Shown: positions 51,677-62,300 of the stretch, one piece after another
Position numbering within the stretch: position 1 is the first letter of the stretch
Layout of the letters: every line of letters starts with the position of its first letter
Assembly (NCBI RefSeq): GCF_014770435.1
Contig: NZ_CP061739.1
Coordinates: 3,038,001 to 3,102,000 of the forward strand
DNA: 64,000 nt
Source of the DNA: Psychrobacter sp. 28M-43
GTDB taxonomy: Bacteria > Pseudomonadota > Gammaproteobacteria > Pseudomonadales > Moraxellaceae
Direction of reading: 5' to 3'
Position numbers and translations under genes: made by a program
The notes under the pieces: model-generated
What the model was told of the DNA's origin: nothing
What the model saw: only the letters and a program-made list of their open reading frames with translations
Databases searched by the model: none

Positions 51677-53617
51677 TTATTTTTTGTCTTCGTCTACTTC
51701 AGTGAACTCAGCATCAACGACGTCGTCATCAGCTTTGTTGCTACTAGCATCGTCAGCACCTTGTTGGAACTGGCTTGGATCCATACCTTCTGCGCCAGCG
51801 CCGCTATCAGCGTAGATTTTTTGGCTGATTGGCAAGAATGCATTGTCTAATGCTTCAAGCTTAGCTTTGATTTCGTCATGGTCATCTTCTTTCGCTGCTG
51901 CTTCAAGCTCAGTGATAGCAGATTCTACTGTTGATTTTTCTTCATCAGTGACTTTATCTTCTGCTTCTTTTAGCGCTTTTTGTACAGCATGAATACGACC
52001 ATCTGCTTCGTTACGAACTTGCGCTAGGTTAGCGAATTTCTCATCTTCAGCAGCATTGGCTTCTGCATCGCGAACCATTTGTTCGACTTCTTCGTCCGAC
52101 AAACCAGAATCCGCTTTGATTTGGATACTTTGCGCTTTACCAGTACCTTTATCCGTTGCAGAGATGTTCATGATACCATCAGCATTGATGTCGAAAGACA
52201 CTTCGATTTGCGGTAGGCCACGTGGTGCTGGTGGAATATCCGTCAAGTCAAAACGACCAAGCATTTTGTTTTGATTAGCGATTTTACGCTCACCTTGATA
52301 TACCTGAATCGTTACAGCTGGCTGGTTGTCTTCAGCCGTTGAGAATACCTGTGATTTCTTAGTAGGAATCATAGTGTTTTTCTCGATAACTGGCGTCATA
52401 ACACCGCCCATCGTTTCGATACCTAGGGTCAATGGCGTTACATCAAGTAGCAATACGTCAGTTTTGTCACCCGACAATACGGCACCTTGAATCGCTGCAC
52501 CAGCTGCAACTGCTTCATCAGGGTTCACGTCTTTACGTGGCTCTTGACCGAAGAAGTCTTGTACTTTTTGCTGTACTAGTGGCATACGAGTCTGACCACC
52601 AACCAAGATTACATCGTTGATGTCGCCAATTTTTAAGCCAGCATCTTCAAGTGCAGTCTTACAAGGACCCATTGTACGTTGTACCAATTCTTCAGTTAGG
52701 CTCTCTAGTTTCGAGCGGCTGATAGTAACAACCAAATGCTTAGGGCCACTGCTATCAGCAGTGATGTATGGCAAGTTTACTTCAGTGCTTTGTGCACTTG
52801 ATAGTTCAATCTTCGCTTTTTCAGCGGCTTCTTTTAGACGCTGCATCGCAAGAGAGTCACCTTTTAGGTTAACGTCTTGCTCTTTTTTGAATTCAGCAAC
52901 TAAGAAATCAATCAATGCTGAGTCAAAGTCTTCACCACCTAGGAAAGTATCACCGTTGGTTGCTAGTACTTCGAACTGTTGCTCACCATCTACGTCTGCG
53001 ATTTCGATAATTGAGATATCAAAAGTACCACCGCCCAAGTCATATACAGCAACAGTGCTATCGCCCTGCTTCTTGTCCATACCATAAGCAAGTGCAGCAG
53101 CAGTTGGCTCATTGATGATACGTTTTACATCAAGACCAGCGATTTTACCCGCATCTTTAGTTGCTTGACGCTGTGAGTCATTGAAGTAAGCAGGTACAGT
53201 TACAACCGCTTCAGTCACGCTCTCACCAAGATAATCTTCTGCTGTTTTTTTCATTTTTTTCAAGATTTCAGCAGAAACCTGTGGTGGCGCAAGCTTTTTA
53301 CCGTTGATTTCTACCCATGCATCGCCGTTGTCTGCTTTAGCGATTTTGTAAGGAACCATACCGATATCTTTTTGCACGACTTTGTCATCAAAACGACGAC
53401 CGATCAAACGCTTGATCGCAAACAAAGTGTTGCTTGGGTTGGTTACTGCTTGACGCTTAGCTGACTGACCAACAAGCGTTTCGTCATCTTTATAAGCGAC
53501 GATCGATGGTGTTGTACGAGTACCTTCAGCATTTTCGATGACTTTAACTTTGTCACCTTCCATTACTGCTACACACGAGTTAGTAGTACCTAGATCAATA
53601 CCAATTACTTTACCCAT
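51677..53617 (-). CDS. dnaK: Chaperone DnaK (Hsp70)
   Basis: Hsp70 chaperone that binds unfolded peptide under ATP control. The 646 residues begin [13 protein letters not shown] (phosphate loop 1). Further ATPase motifs are [22 protein letters not shown], and the linker [10 protein letters not shown]. The acidic lid ends in EVDEDKK. The start at 53617 follows AGGAG by nine bases; a TTG two codons upstream was rejected. GrpE lies upstream; dnaJ is not nearby. Confidence 0.98.
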   Translation of the reverse strand: MGKVIGIDLGTTNSCVAVMEGDKVKVIENAEGTRTTPSIVAYKDDETLVGQSAKRQAVTNPSNTLFAIKRLIGRRFDDKVVQKDIGMVPYKIAKADNGDAWVEINGKKLAPPQVSAEILKKMKKTAEDYLGESVTEAVVTVPAYFNDSQRQATKDAGKIAGLDVKRIINEPTAAALAYGMDKKQGDSTVAVYDLGGGTFDISIIEIADVDGEQQFEVLATNGDTFLGGEDFDSALIDFLVAEFKKEQDVNLKGDSLAMQRLKEAAEKAKIELSSAQSTEVNLPYITADSSGPKHLVVTISRSKLESLTEELVQRTMGPCKTALEDAGLKIGDINDVILVGGQTRMPLVQQKVQDFFGQEPRKDVNPDEAVAAGAAIQGAVLSGDKTDVLLLDVTPLTLGIETMGGVMTPVIEKNTMIPTKKSQVFSTAEDNQPAVTIQVYQGERKIANQNKMLGRFDLTDIPPAPRGLPQIEVSFDINADGIMNISATDKGTGKAQSIQIKADSGLSDEEVEQMVRDAEANAAEDEKFANLAQVRNEADGRIHAVQKALKEAEDKVTDEEKSTVESAITELEAAAKEDDHDEIKAKLEALDNAFLPISQKIYADSGAGAEGMDPSQFQQGADDASSNKADDDVVDAEFTEVDEDKK

Positions 53618-53690
53618 AATCAATTGCTCCTAATTTGTTTTTAACTATAAATACTTATTTATCCAGACCGTAGTCGGTCACTTGTTGCTA

Positions 53691-53720
53691 TATATCGGTT
53701 TACCCGTCGTATTTTTCAAG
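53691..53720 (-). promoter_or_regulatory. Sigma-32-like promoter for dnaK
   Basis: On the minus strand CTTGAAA (53714-53720), a 15-bp spacer and CCGATATA (53691-53698). It fits the heat-shock form CTTGAAA...CCCCATNT at the -35 and partly at the -10. It lies 74 bp before the dnaK ATG. Confidence 0.5.
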
Positions 53721-53800
53721 GTAGTAATCACGCAAAAACTGTGTTTCATGTCATTTTTTGTGAAAAACCTTCATATTAGTAGGGTTTAGCCCTAAAAATA

Positions 53801-54400
53801 TTACTGACCAACACGAACCATGGCCGGACGTAATAGACGGCCGTTTAGGCTATAACCTTTTTGTAAGACTGTACCAACTGTGTCTGCCGCTGCTTCTGGG
53901 TCAATGCCCACTGCTTCATGGAAGTCAGCGTTAAATTTTTCGCCTTGTGGATCGACCACTTCTACGCCGTTTTTGGTCAATACTGCTACCAATGCTTTGT
54001 GCGTTAATTGCACACCCTCAGCGACTGGATCATTGGCATCGGCATTTTCGATAGCGCGCTCTAAGTTGTCAACGATGTCTAACAATTCTTTAGCAAATTT
54101 CTGTAGCGCAAACTTTTTGCTCTTATCCGCTTCTTGCTCCATGCGTTTTTGCGCATTGTAAGCTTCAGCATTAGCGCGTGCAGTACCTTCTTTGGCTTGT
54201 TTTACTTCGCCTTCTAGCTCAGCAATACGCGCTTTGAAAGTATCAAGGTTGATTTCGTTTTCGATAGTCGTTTCTTCACCTGAATTATTCTGTGGATCAA
54301 ACTCTTTCATGGTTTCTTCTAAGATACTGTCATTGTGATCAATATTCTCATGTGCCACATTTTGGTCAAGATTTTCGTGGTTCGGGTTTTGCTCGCTCAT
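53801..54400 (-). CDS. grpE: Nucleotide exchange factor GrpE
   Basis: Nucleotide exchange factor for DnaK, a homodimer. The 199 residues have an acidic N-terminal tail (about 1-47), a long coiled coil (about 48-100) and a beta-rich wing with the HEAVGIDPEA, GTVLQKGYSLNGRLLRPAMVRV blocks in two parts. The start at 54400 follows AAGGAG by six bases; seven upstream residues were excluded. It is upstream of dnaK by 183 bp on the same strand. Confidence 0.96.
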   Translation of the reverse strand: MSEQNPNHENLDQNVAHENIDHNDSILEETMKEFDPQNNSGEETTIENEINLDTFKARIAELEGEVKQAKEGTARANAEAYNAQKRMEQEADKSKKFALQKFAKELLDIVDNLERAIENADANDPVAEGVQLTHKALVAVLTKNGVEVVDPQGEKFNADFHEAVGIDPEAAADTVGTVLQKGYSLNGRLLRPAMVRVGQ

Positions 54401-54833
54401 GATAGCTCCTTGGAATTTCAATAATGAAGATTAAGAGACAGCACAGTAGACCGAATAATTACTGGTCCTACTATGCCATTATTAAATGCTCGATGTTTCT
54501 GACTCATTGTTTTTTTAATACGCTTCAATAGCTGCTTGATAAAGGTGATAAGGACAAATTTCAAGCCTAGAGCAAAGGAATTTTTACCATTTATGACAAA
54601 TATTCATGAAGTGTCATTAATACGATGCGTCAAACATTTTTGTTCCATGTCAATAAATCTCAATATTTACTCACAAAAAGAACAAAAAACCGCTATTTAT
54701 TCCCATTGCTTTACGCTTATTAATCAAGCTATTACCAAACGATACGCTATTACTCTGCTGTCTATTTTATCATTGCTATAAATATTATCGCCCACACTCA
54801 AATGCACGCTAAAAATCATTTATGAGAGCTGTT
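54401..54833. other. 433-bp divergent gap between grpE and the hydrolase gene
   Basis: Holds the grpE promoter candidate at 54538-54565 and no supported gene. An 81-codon plus-strand frame at 54536-54781 has no family match and starts within that promoter. GAGAG before the ATG at 54834 is the likely site for the next gene. Confidence 0.45.
54538..54565 (-). promoter_or_regulatory. Sigma-32-like promoter for grpE
   Basis: On the minus strand CTTGAAA (54559-54565), a 13-bp spacer and CCTTTATC (54538-54545). The -35 and the spacing match the heat-shock form; the -10 is partial. It lies 138 bp before the grpE ATG. Confidence 0.45.
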
Positions 54834-56246
54834 ATGTCTAATTCAAAAAATTTATCTATCAATACTTTGCTTAATAAAGCATTGATGACATTGCACTTAG
54901 CGTCAAAAGAAAATCCAGTGTCAAAAGAATCATCAAATCAAGATGCGAAAGCGTATGACTCATTAGAAAAACGTTTGAGCGTTAAAGAGAAAATACTCGC
55001 TTATAACCCTGTGGCAAACTATCAGCCGCATACATTGCATTACGCAATGAAAAGTCTCGGCTACTTACCAGACCCTATTTTGGAAGGCGCGATTGGTTAT
55101 CTTAAAGGCCCTAATTCAAAACAGTATCTGCATGCAAACGCTCATCTACGTCTCATCCTTGCAGTAAATAGTTACCTCAAAACGCCGTTAGAACTAACCC
55201 CAATGCCGGAATTGCGTGAGAGATTTACTGCTGATGCGGTAGCCATGCAATCACCTAGAATATGGCAGCAAGCCAATACGACTATGCTAGGCAATATAAA
55301 GCCCTTCACTAAAAAAGGTGACTCAGCTGTTAGTTGGAAAGATGAAACGATTGCCAATGCGGATGATGGCGACATGACTGTTCGTTGCTATAAAGCAGGC
55401 GGCAAAAAATCTGGTTTTAGAAGGAAACGTATCCATAACCCTGATGAAACAGTCATGCTGTTTTTTCATGGTGGCGGGTTCTGCATTGGTGATGTCGATA
55501 CACATCATGAGTTCTGTCATGCGGTCTGTGAGCAGACTGGCTGGTCTGTGGTTAGTGTCGATTATCGCTTAGCGCCTGAATGCCCTGCTCCAGCAGCCTT
55601 AAAAGACTGTATCACTGCATATGCTTGGTTGGTTGAGCATTGTCACACGTTGGGCGCATTACCTTCTCGTATCGTCTTGGCTGGTGATAGCGCAGGTGGT
55701 GGTCTATCAACTTTAATTGCGCAGCAGCTGACCGCGCCGAGTAAAAGCGCATGGGCAGACCTAGGCATAGATGGTCAGAAAATATTTAGTCTATTAGAAA
55801 AACTACCCGAACCTCTAGCGCAGATGCCTTTGTATCCAGTCACTGATATTGAAACGGATTACCCTAGTTGGGAGCTATACGGCGAAGGTCTACTATTAGA
55901 TCATGCTGATGTAGCAGTATTTGATGCTGCTTGTTTGGAAAATAGCCCACTGCCTCGCTTGCATATACTGAATTCACCTATGCTGGGCGATAACAGTAAA
56001 GTTTGCCCAACTTACATTGTGGCTTCTGAGCTCGACGTATTACGTGATGAGGCATTTGCTTATGCAAAGCAGCTGAAAGGTTACGGCGTTGCTGTAGAGA
56101 CCTATACTGTGCTTGGTGCACCGCATGGCTTTATTCATTTTATGAGTGTTCATCAAGGTCTTGGACAAGAAACAAACAATATCATTCATGGGTTTAATAG
56201 CTTTGTACGTGAAATCATCAGTACACAGTCACGCTTAGCTGCATAG
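54834..56246 (+). CDS. Alpha/beta hydrolase, hormone-sensitive lipase family
   Basis: A 470-residue esterase/lipase of the HSL family. The oxyanion HGGGF motif is at H212-F216, the nucleophile motif GDSAGG has S286, and the final APHGFIHF gives the His. The first about 150 residues, with no motif, form an N-terminal cap larger than in many HSL enzymes. I chose 54834 (MSNSKN) as start; 54822 is an alternative. It has no signal peptide, so it should be cytosolic. Substrate unknown. Confidence 0.88.
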   Translation: MSNSKNLSINTLLNKALMTLHLASKENPVSKESSNQDAKAYDSLEKRLSVKEKILAYNPVANYQPHTLHYAMKSLGYLPDPILEGAIGYLKGPNSKQYLHANAHLRLILAVNSYLKTPLELTPMPELRERFTADAVAMQSPRIWQQANTTMLGNIKPFTKKGDSAVSWKDETIANADDGDMTVRCYKAGGKKSGFRRKRIHNPDETVMLFFHGGGFCIGDVDTHHEFCHAVCEQTGWSVVSVDYRLAPECPAPAALKDCITAYAWLVEHCHTLGALPSRIVLAGDSAGGGLSTLIAQQLTAPSKSAWADLGIDGQKIFSLLEKLPEPLAQMPLYPVTDIETDYPSWELYGEGLLLDHADVAVFDAACLENSPLPRLHILNSPMLGDNSKVCPTYIVASELDVLRDEAFAYAKQLKGYGVAVETYTVLGAPHGFIHFMSVHQGLGQETNNIIHGFNSFVREIISTQSRLAA

Positions 56247-56282
56247 ACCGTTAATTAGTTAGTTATCGGTTTGTATAACTAA

Positions 56283-57416
56283 TTAATTTGTATTGCCAGA
56301 TAGCGTAATCAACCAAATCTCTGAGCGCGATCCCAATCGAAAGGGAATGCCCCAAAAGCCATAACCAGAGGATACGACAAAGTGTCCTTTACCAATCTGC
56401 TCATAGCCATAGCCTAATCTATTAATAGCATTTACGATGAAATTAGCGGGAAATACTTGACCATTGTGAGTATGTCCCGAGACTTGTAAATCAATAGGTA
56501 ATTGACTGTGATTATCTATATCACTCGGTCTATGATCTAACAATATCACTGGCTGCGACGTATCTACTTGCGCAAGCAGCTCGGTAGTCGCTATACGTTG
56601 ACGTTTATGATTATCAAAACGTCCAACTAACCATACTGGTTGTCCCTCATGCTCGATACAGAGCACCTTATCGTTCAACAGTTGTGTACCTGCATTTTGC
56701 AGCGCTTCGCTAATAGGTCGCTCGTGACCATATAAATCATGATTGCCCAATGTCGCATAGACACCACCTGGCAGACTATTGCACAATTCTGCTAGGTTTT
56801 GCTCCATATGATATTCATTAAAGGCCTCTGTATTATCATCCATAATATCCCCTGGCATTAGTAGCATATCTGCACCAGAGCGAATCATAAGTTGCTGCAA
56901 TCTATCTATGGCTTTTACACCAAATAATCGCCCTATATGCAAGTCACTAGCGACTGCAATGCGTAGCGGCTTGGTTAAAGGTTTATCTATCTTAATAGAC
57001 AACTTGCGTATAACAGGAGCATAGGCACTATATAATGAATAAATAAATAGTCCTATAAATAGGAATAGCGCTAGTACTCTTAGACCTATAGCCATCTCAT
57101 TCGATTGGTGCAACGTACTGCCTGATAAAGCATTTACTAGTAGATACCCTCCGTAGAGTAGACTCACTGCCAACGCTGTCAGTATCATAAAATGCATGAT
57201 TAGCATCCACCCACTAATCCAACGATAACTGTTAGCAAATGCTCTTTTTACGCTCAATACTAATAGGCCATTAGTAATAATGAATACACTGGCCCATATC
57301 ATGGTCTGTAATGTTGGCGTTATCCAAGGCTGGAGCCACCACTGTATGCTCAATACTGTACCTAAGCTAAACAACTGTAATAGCAAAAAGATGGTGAAGA
57401 AAAATGCGTAACGCAT
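56283..57416 (-). CDS. Membrane-anchored metallophosphoesterase
   Basis: A 377-residue protein of the calcineurin-like phosphoesterase family, YaeI-like. Four to five hydrophobic segments (about 3-24, 30-52, 65-92, 110-132) precede the catalytic domain (about 147-370). Metal ligands are in ASDLHIG, PGDIMDD, GNHDLYGHE and SGHTHNGQ. The catalytic domain would be anchored at the inner membrane. The natural substrate is unknown; some relatives act on lipid A precursors or nucleotides. Confidence 0.9.
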   Translation of the reverse strand: MRYAFFFTIFLLLQLFSLGTVLSIQWWLQPWITPTLQTMIWASVFIITNGLLVLSVKRAFANSYRWISGWMLIMHFMILTALAVSLLYGGYLLVNALSGSTLHQSNEMAIGLRVLALFLFIGLFIYSLYSAYAPVIRKLSIKIDKPLTKPLRIAVASDLHIGRLFGVKAIDRLQQLMIRSGADMLLMPGDIMDDNTEAFNEYHMEQNLAELCNSLPGGVYATLGNHDLYGHERPISEALQNAGTQLLNDKVLCIEHEGQPVWLVGRFDNHKRQRIATTELLAQVDTSQPVILLDHRPSDIDNHSQLPIDLQVSGHTHNGQVFPANFIVNAINRLGYGYEQIGKGHFVVSSGYGFWGIPFRLGSRSEIWLITLSGNTN

Positions 57417-57502
57417 GGACTGCCCTTAGACATAAATACGGATCGGTAAGCGATTATCAGAAGATAGTTTGTAATGTTTCACATGAAACAACTGCTATAT
57501 AA

Positions 57503-58513
57503 CTATTTCCGATTTTCTAATGCTTGCTGGAGTGTCGAGTGTTTGAACGAATAACCTGCATCCAATAGCGCCTGTGGCAGTACCTTTTGACCATCGATAA
57601 GTAAGGTCGACATTTCGCCAAACATCAGCTTAAGCAAAAACTCTGGTAAAGTAAAAAACGTTGGGCGATGTAGCCATGAACCAAGTGCTTTGGTAAAAGT
57701 ATGATTGGTCACAGGATTCGGAGCAGTAAGGTTATATACGACTGCATTTCTATTATTTGCGGTACCGCTTGCAGATTTGATAGTGCTGTCACTAATAGGT
57801 GTATTGTCTTGGGCTAAGCTTTCAATGTGATTAACGTCTGGTTCTTTAGTAAGTTTAAGCTGCTGCTCAATAATAAAGATGACCGCACTAACCCAATCTT
57901 CACGGCTGATCCAGCTCATGATTTGTTGTCCATTACCCAACTGACCACCGACACCAAATTTAAAGGGTAGTAATAATTTAGCCACCATACCACCTTCAGG
58001 ATGGATGACTACACCTGTTCTGACGATAGCTACAGGAACATCGTGATCGGTTGCTTTAAGTGCTAATTGCTCCCATTCATCACATAATGTATGAGCAAAG
58101 TCTGTCTCATAATCGCTGTTTTCAGTCAGTGGCTTATCGCCTTGTGTACCATACCAGCCAATCGCTGATCCGCTCATCAGTAACTTGGGTTTTATACTAG
58201 CACGTGCGATAAAATCCAATATTGACTGAGTAGGTTTGATACGGCTCGCCATCAACTGTTCTTTTCGCTCATCGCTCCAACGAGAGTCAGCAATCCCAGC
58301 ACCTGCTAAATTTAATATGACATCAAAGCTCATATCAGAATTCGCAAGTTCATCATAAGTCATCATATTGATATCATCGGGATGTGGTTGACCGCTATTA
58401 CGAGTTAGCCAAGTAATCGCCACGTCTTTATTTTGCGCGCGAGACCGTGCTAGTAGCTCTCGACTGAATGCACTTCCCAAAAACCCTGAACCGCCACTGA
58501 TCAAAACATTCAT
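57503..58513 (-). CDS. TIGR01777-family NAD-dependent epimerase
   Basis: An extended SDR of 336 residues, homologous to E. coli YfcH and human SDR39U1. The nucleotide motif is GGSGFLG (7-13). Conserved LAGAGIADSRWS (about 68-79), SGSAIGWYG (about 112-120), and the C-terminal DUF1731 segment with the LPQALLDAGYSFKH block. The reaction is unknown. No operon partner is within 80 bp. Confidence 0.9.
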   Translation of the reverse strand: MNVLISGGSGFLGSAFSRELLARSRAQNKDVAITWLTRNSGQPHPDDINMMTYDELANSDMSFDVILNLAGAGIADSRWSDERKEQLMASRIKPTQSILDFIARASIKPKLLMSGSAIGWYGTQGDKPLTENSDYETDFAHTLCDEWEQLALKATDHDVPVAIVRTGVVIHPEGGMVAKLLLPFKFGVGGQLGNGQQIMSWISREDWVSAVIFIIEQQLKLTKEPDVNHIESLAQDNTPISDSTIKSASGTANNRNAVVYNLTAPNPVTNHTFTKALGSWLHRPTFFTLPEFLLKLMFGEMSTLLIDGQKVLPQALLDAGYSFKHSTLQQALENRK

Positions 58514-58803
58514 ACCCTACTCCCTATATGCCTCAAATATCACCACTATGACTTATCTTTGAGTTACTCATCGTTGAATTACTTATCGTTCAATAAAAAC
58601 CAGACCGTTATAACCATCGTCTGCTTTTTTGTGGTTTTTATCAAAACGACTTTTACATGTTTTTGGTAAAGGAAGGTAGAAAAATAGGCAAGCTAGCAAA
58701 TAATTAATCTATAAACGCTCACGTAGATAAGGCACAGCGAAACCTATCACTTTGCATTGCAAGCAATCGCATCTGAGAAATTTAAGAGTTCGTATAGAGA
58801 TCG

Positions 58804-59433
58804 CTATCGAATGACGAAACCTGTCGTTGCGTCCCGAATCTGGCTAGGCAAGGTATAACCTAAAGTATCGCCCTGCAAATAACCAATTTGCTCATCAAAA
58901 TAAGCATAGGCGGCTTCAAAAGTGCTAGCAGGCGTTTGCCCTGATGGGTTGCAGCTTGTAGAAACTAATAGACCAAATGGATTCTGCTCACTGACCATCT
59001 GCTGGCAAAGCTGGCGAACTGTAGGATGCGAGATAACTCGGACTGCAATAGTCTGATGCTGACCTGTGATCCAAGTGGGTACAGTGCTCGCAAGCGGCTG
59101 AGGAATCGGTAATAACCAAGTATGTGCTTGGCGATTGTCCTGTTCATCTCCGCTATCATCTGTCTGCCAACTATCAATAATATGCTGGCACTGAACATCA
59201 TTTAAAGAGGCTAGTAAGGGGGCTAAGCGAGACACACTATCAGTAACGACTATCATGCCTTTGGCTTGTGGACGTTGTTTGATATCCAAAATACGCTGAA
59301 CAGCTGCTTGGTCATAAGGGTCGCAACCAATACCCCAAACGCTTTCTGTAGGGTACGCGAGCAGTTGCCCTTCTTTTAGCCATTTAGCAGCTTGGGTAGC
59401 AGAATTAGTAATAAGAGGTGTAAGTTGGCTCAT
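58804..59433 (-). CDS. tsaC: Threonylcarbamoyl-AMP synthase
   Basis: Makes threonylcarbamoyl-AMP for t6A modification of tRNAs reading ANN codons. The 209 residues are a single YrdC domain with LLAYPTESVWGIGCDP (about 23-38), KQRPQAKGMIVV (about 52-63) and STSCNPSGQTP (about 163-173). It lacks the Sua5 C-terminal domain. It is the third gene of a minus-strand LysM-dprA-tsaC set, 117 bp after dprA. Confidence 0.93.
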   Translation of the reverse strand: MSQLTPLITNSATQAAKWLKEGQLLAYPTESVWGIGCDPYDQAAVQRILDIKQRPQAKGMIVVTDSVSRLAPLLASLNDVQCQHIIDSWQTDDSGDEQDNRQAHTWLLPIPQPLASTVPTWITGQHQTIAVRVISHPTVRQLCQQMVSEQNPFGLLVSTSCNPSGQTPASTFEAAYAYFDEQIGYLQGDTLGYTLPSQIRDATTGFVIR

Positions 59434-59550
59434 GACTTAAATGGTTCGTAGAAGTAAATTCTAATAATACCACAAGAGAGATATTGTCTAGGAGAGTCTA
59501 TAACTAAGGGCTGTCTATGCCAGTGTCTAATAAGGAATATTTACAATACT

Positions 59551-60801
59551 TTAAACGCGCAAATATCGTCCACCTTGTTCGCTGATAAGACCCATTAGTT
59601 CAAGCTCCATTAGCTGACCAATCAACTGCGGCGGTGCAAGCTTGGTTGCACTAATAAGCGCATCTAAATCTTGCCCATGCCAGTCAAGCTGCTCATAGAT
59701 TGCAGCTAAATGCTCAGGCACAAAGACTGTGCTGCGCGCAGGTTTTATCTCAAAGGATGATTGCTGGCTAGTAGATTTGATTGAGTTTTTCTCTATCTCA
59801 AACTCGTCAGAAGTCTGAGTAATATTCGAGAGATTGCTATTAGAATTGGTAGCGTTCGCTGTTCTATAAGTGCCTTTATCATAGTCAAGCTGACCATTGA
59901 CGTCTTCTAGTACTTGCTGAGGATGATAAACCAAGGTTGCGCCTTCACGTATCAAATGATGACAGCCCTCTGCATTGCTATTGTCAATATGACTGGGAAT
60001 AGCAAAGACCTGTTTACCTTGTTCAGACGTGAGACGTGCTGTGATAAGCGAGCCGCTTTTAATTGTCGCTTCTGTTACAATGGTTGCGAGACTCAGCCCA
60101 GCTACCAGACGATTACGACGCGGAAAAGTATGTTTATGAGGCTGCGTATGCGGTAGTAGCTCACTGATAATGCAGCCACCTTGCTCAATAATTTGAGTAA
60201 ATAACTGATCTCGATGATTGGGATAGTTTACATCGATCCCCGTACCCATTACACCAACCGTCCGTCCCTGATAGTCAGGGTCTGCCTGTGCTAGTGCACC
60301 TAAATGTGCGCGTTTATCTACACCCATAGCTAAGCCGCTAGTAACAATATAGCCTGCCTGCGCTAGGTATTGCGCCATATCAAACGTGATTTTTTGCGCA
60401 TGCGCGGTGGGTTTGCGGCTACCTACTATAGCTATTTGTGCTTGATGTAGGCGCGCGCTATTCCCACGATAAAATAATAATGGCGGCGGGTCGTAGATTT
60501 GTGAGAGTTGGGCAGGATAATCGGCGTCATCAGCGAACAGCAAACCATAACGCCCATCTATCAATGCTTGCTGAATCTTATCGATATTGGCGAGTGTTTG
60601 CTCTGGCTGTTCATGACGTTTGAGATGAGTATGATGAATACCGAGCTGCTTCCATGCCTCTACTTTAGCTTGCCAAGCAAGCTGCGGATAACTGAAAGAA
60701 GTGATCAATTTGTGATAAGCAGATAACGATGCATTCACCTCGTACCACAGCGCTAGGATAGCGCGCTGATCGTCGGATAAAGAAGAGGTGACTGCCGTCA
60801 T
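59551..60801 (-). CDS. dprA: DNA-processing protein DprA
   Basis: Loads RecA on incoming single strands during natural transformation. About 416 residues: an N-terminal SAM-like helical part, a Rossmann domain with GSRKPTAHA, TSGLAMGVDKRAH, MGTGIDVNYP and PRRNRLVAG, then a low-complexity linker (about 300-360) and a C-terminal winged-helix domain. The start is 60801 or 60807 (two Met in a row). The LysM gene lies just upstream. Confidence 0.95.
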   Translation of the reverse strand: MTAVTSSLSDDQRAILALWYEVNASLSAYHKLITSFSYPQLAWQAKVEAWKQLGIHHTHLKRHEQPEQTLANIDKIQQALIDGRYGLLFADDADYPAQLSQIYDPPPLLFYRGNSARLHQAQIAIVGSRKPTAHAQKITFDMAQYLAQAGYIVTSGLAMGVDKRAHLGALAQADPDYQGRTVGVMGTGIDVNYPNHRDQLFTQIIEQGGCIISELLPHTQPHKHTFPRRNRLVAGLSLATIVTEATIKSGSLITARLTSEQGKQVFAIPSHIDNSNAEGCHHLIREGATLVYHPQQVLEDVNGQLDYDKGTYRTANATNSNSNLSNITQTSDEFEIEKNSIKSTSQQSSFEIKPARSTVFVPEHLAAIYEQLDWHGQDLDALISATKLAPPQLIGQLMELELMGLISEQGGRYLRV

Positions 60802-60876
60802 TGTCATCTGTCTCGTATAGGCAAGCTTAGATTAGTATTTAGTTTAATATATTGCTTAATAAAACCTTATAGTTAT

Positions 60877-61974
60877 TTATAAATAAGGAGGTGGTAATAA
60901 CTGATCGCCAATATTAAGTGGCAGCTCAGAATCAAGTACATAAGCATAGCTGATGTGGTCAAAGGTATTAAAAACCATTACCATACCGCTAGGCTCGTTT
61001 GGTAGACGTACCGGTGTGTCATTATCTTTAGTATCACGTACCAAAGGCCCTTTTTGATAAACCGTCAGCACATCACCTGGCTTAGCACCTTGTAAGCTGC
61101 CTAAATTGATGGCGACCACACTACCCTTCGCAGCCGAGCTGATAGAGTCCATCACACGTACGATCATACCGCCGCGACTGACACTTGCAGGCGTTGGATA
61201 AAAGACAGGAGGAATAGCGTTGTCTAACTCTACAAACACCCGATCCCCTTCACGCACTTCTTTGCCATAACTATCAATAAGCTGCAAGCTAGTCACACCA
61301 TTACTTTCTGTAGAAGTAACGAGACCAGTCGCCACCTGCGTAACTTCTAAGCCGATCACTTCTTGCGTTTTGGGGTCTACATATAGCTCACCCTCACGGT
61401 AGACACCGTAACGCTGGCCTACGATAAGCGGTACGCCTTTAGCATAGACTTTATCACCGCGCGCAGTAATTAAGTTACGGTTTTTAGAAGCTAAAATATA
61501 AGGCGTGGTATTAAAGTCTTGAGGATTAACGATAAGCGTTTTATCAAGCCAATGCTGAATAGCCGACCACGGAATAGGAGGAATGCTATTGGCCGTCGAG
61601 GTAATCGCGACCGTGCTCGTACTTACATTTCCAGTAAGCTGCTTTTCAACGCCAGCACAGCCTTCACCAGTATCAACGCCAATCAGCGTTTTACCTTGAA
61701 TCACACAAAGGATAAGAACGTCATTAGGGTAAATAAGGTTTGGATTTTTGATTTGCTTATTGGTTGCCCAAATTTCTTTCCAGCGCCATGGGCTATCTAG
61801 ATAGCGACCTGAGATGTCCCATAAAGTATCGCCTTTTTTGACGATATAACGATTGGGCGCATCAGCTTTGATAGTTGGCGGCGGATTGTTAGCTTGAGCC
61901 GTGCTCATCAACATGGCACTACTAAACGTCGTAATTAACAGTGCTTTTGCTATCTTTTTTAAGCTCATCTTCAT
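60877..61974 (-). CDS. LysM-domain periplasmic protein
   Basis: A 365-residue secreted protein. Signal peptide about 1-29 (cleavage after AQA), then a LysM domain (about 41-95) with YIVKKGDTLWDISGRYL. The remaining about 250 residues form an uncharacterised beta-rich region common to LysM proteins upstream of dprA. It should bind peptidoglycan. The start at 61974 has a weak GTGGA site; a start at 62010 is less likely. Confidence 0.9.
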   Translation of the reverse strand: MKMSLKKIAKALLITTFSSAMLMSTAQANNPPPTIKADAPNRYIVKKGDTLWDISGRYLDSPWRWKEIWATNKQIKNPNLIYPNDVLILCVIQGKTLIGVDTGEGCAGVEKQLTGNVSTSTVAITSTANSIPPIPWSAIQHWLDKTLIVNPQDFNTTPYILASKNRNLITARGDKVYAKGVPLIVGQRYGVYREGELYVDPKTQEVIGLEVTQVATGLVTSTESNGVTSLQLIDSYGKEVREGDRVFVELDNAIPPVFYPTPASVSRGGMIVRVMDSISSAAKGSVVAINLGSLQGAKPGDVLTVYQKGPLVRDTKDNDTPVRLPNEPSGMVMVFNTFDHISYAYVLDSELPLNIGDQLLPPPYL

Positions 61975-62300
61975 CGTTATATCCACAATATATACCACTG
62001 TGTTCGACACAAAGAGCTGTACTTAACTTATCACTGCAAAAAACCTCTAAAATTAATAAAAGTTTAATTATGTCAGCAACTTATCAGTAAAATTCTCATG
62101 GCGATTATAGGGTAACTGTTCAGTGTAATTGGCTAGAATAATTCCTAAAAAAGCGCCTAGCACGATGATGACTTGCTGACGCTGTTTCTAATATTACAAT
62201 TATATCTACCATAACACAATCATAAACACTTTATTACAATGGTGTAACTTTCACGCGGATACTTTTCTTTGTTGATGATAAGCATAAAGACCGTAATTAC
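61975..62300. other. 326-bp gap between the LysM gene and thrC
   Basis: AT-rich with no supported gene, repeat or clear terminator. It must hold the 3' end of the thrC transcript and the promoter of the LysM-dprA-tsaC set, both on the minus strand. Confidence 0.4.

Noticed and set aside
54536..54781. 81-codon frame upstream of the hydrolase gene
   Set aside because: It overlaps the grpE promoter candidate and has low-complexity composition with no family match.
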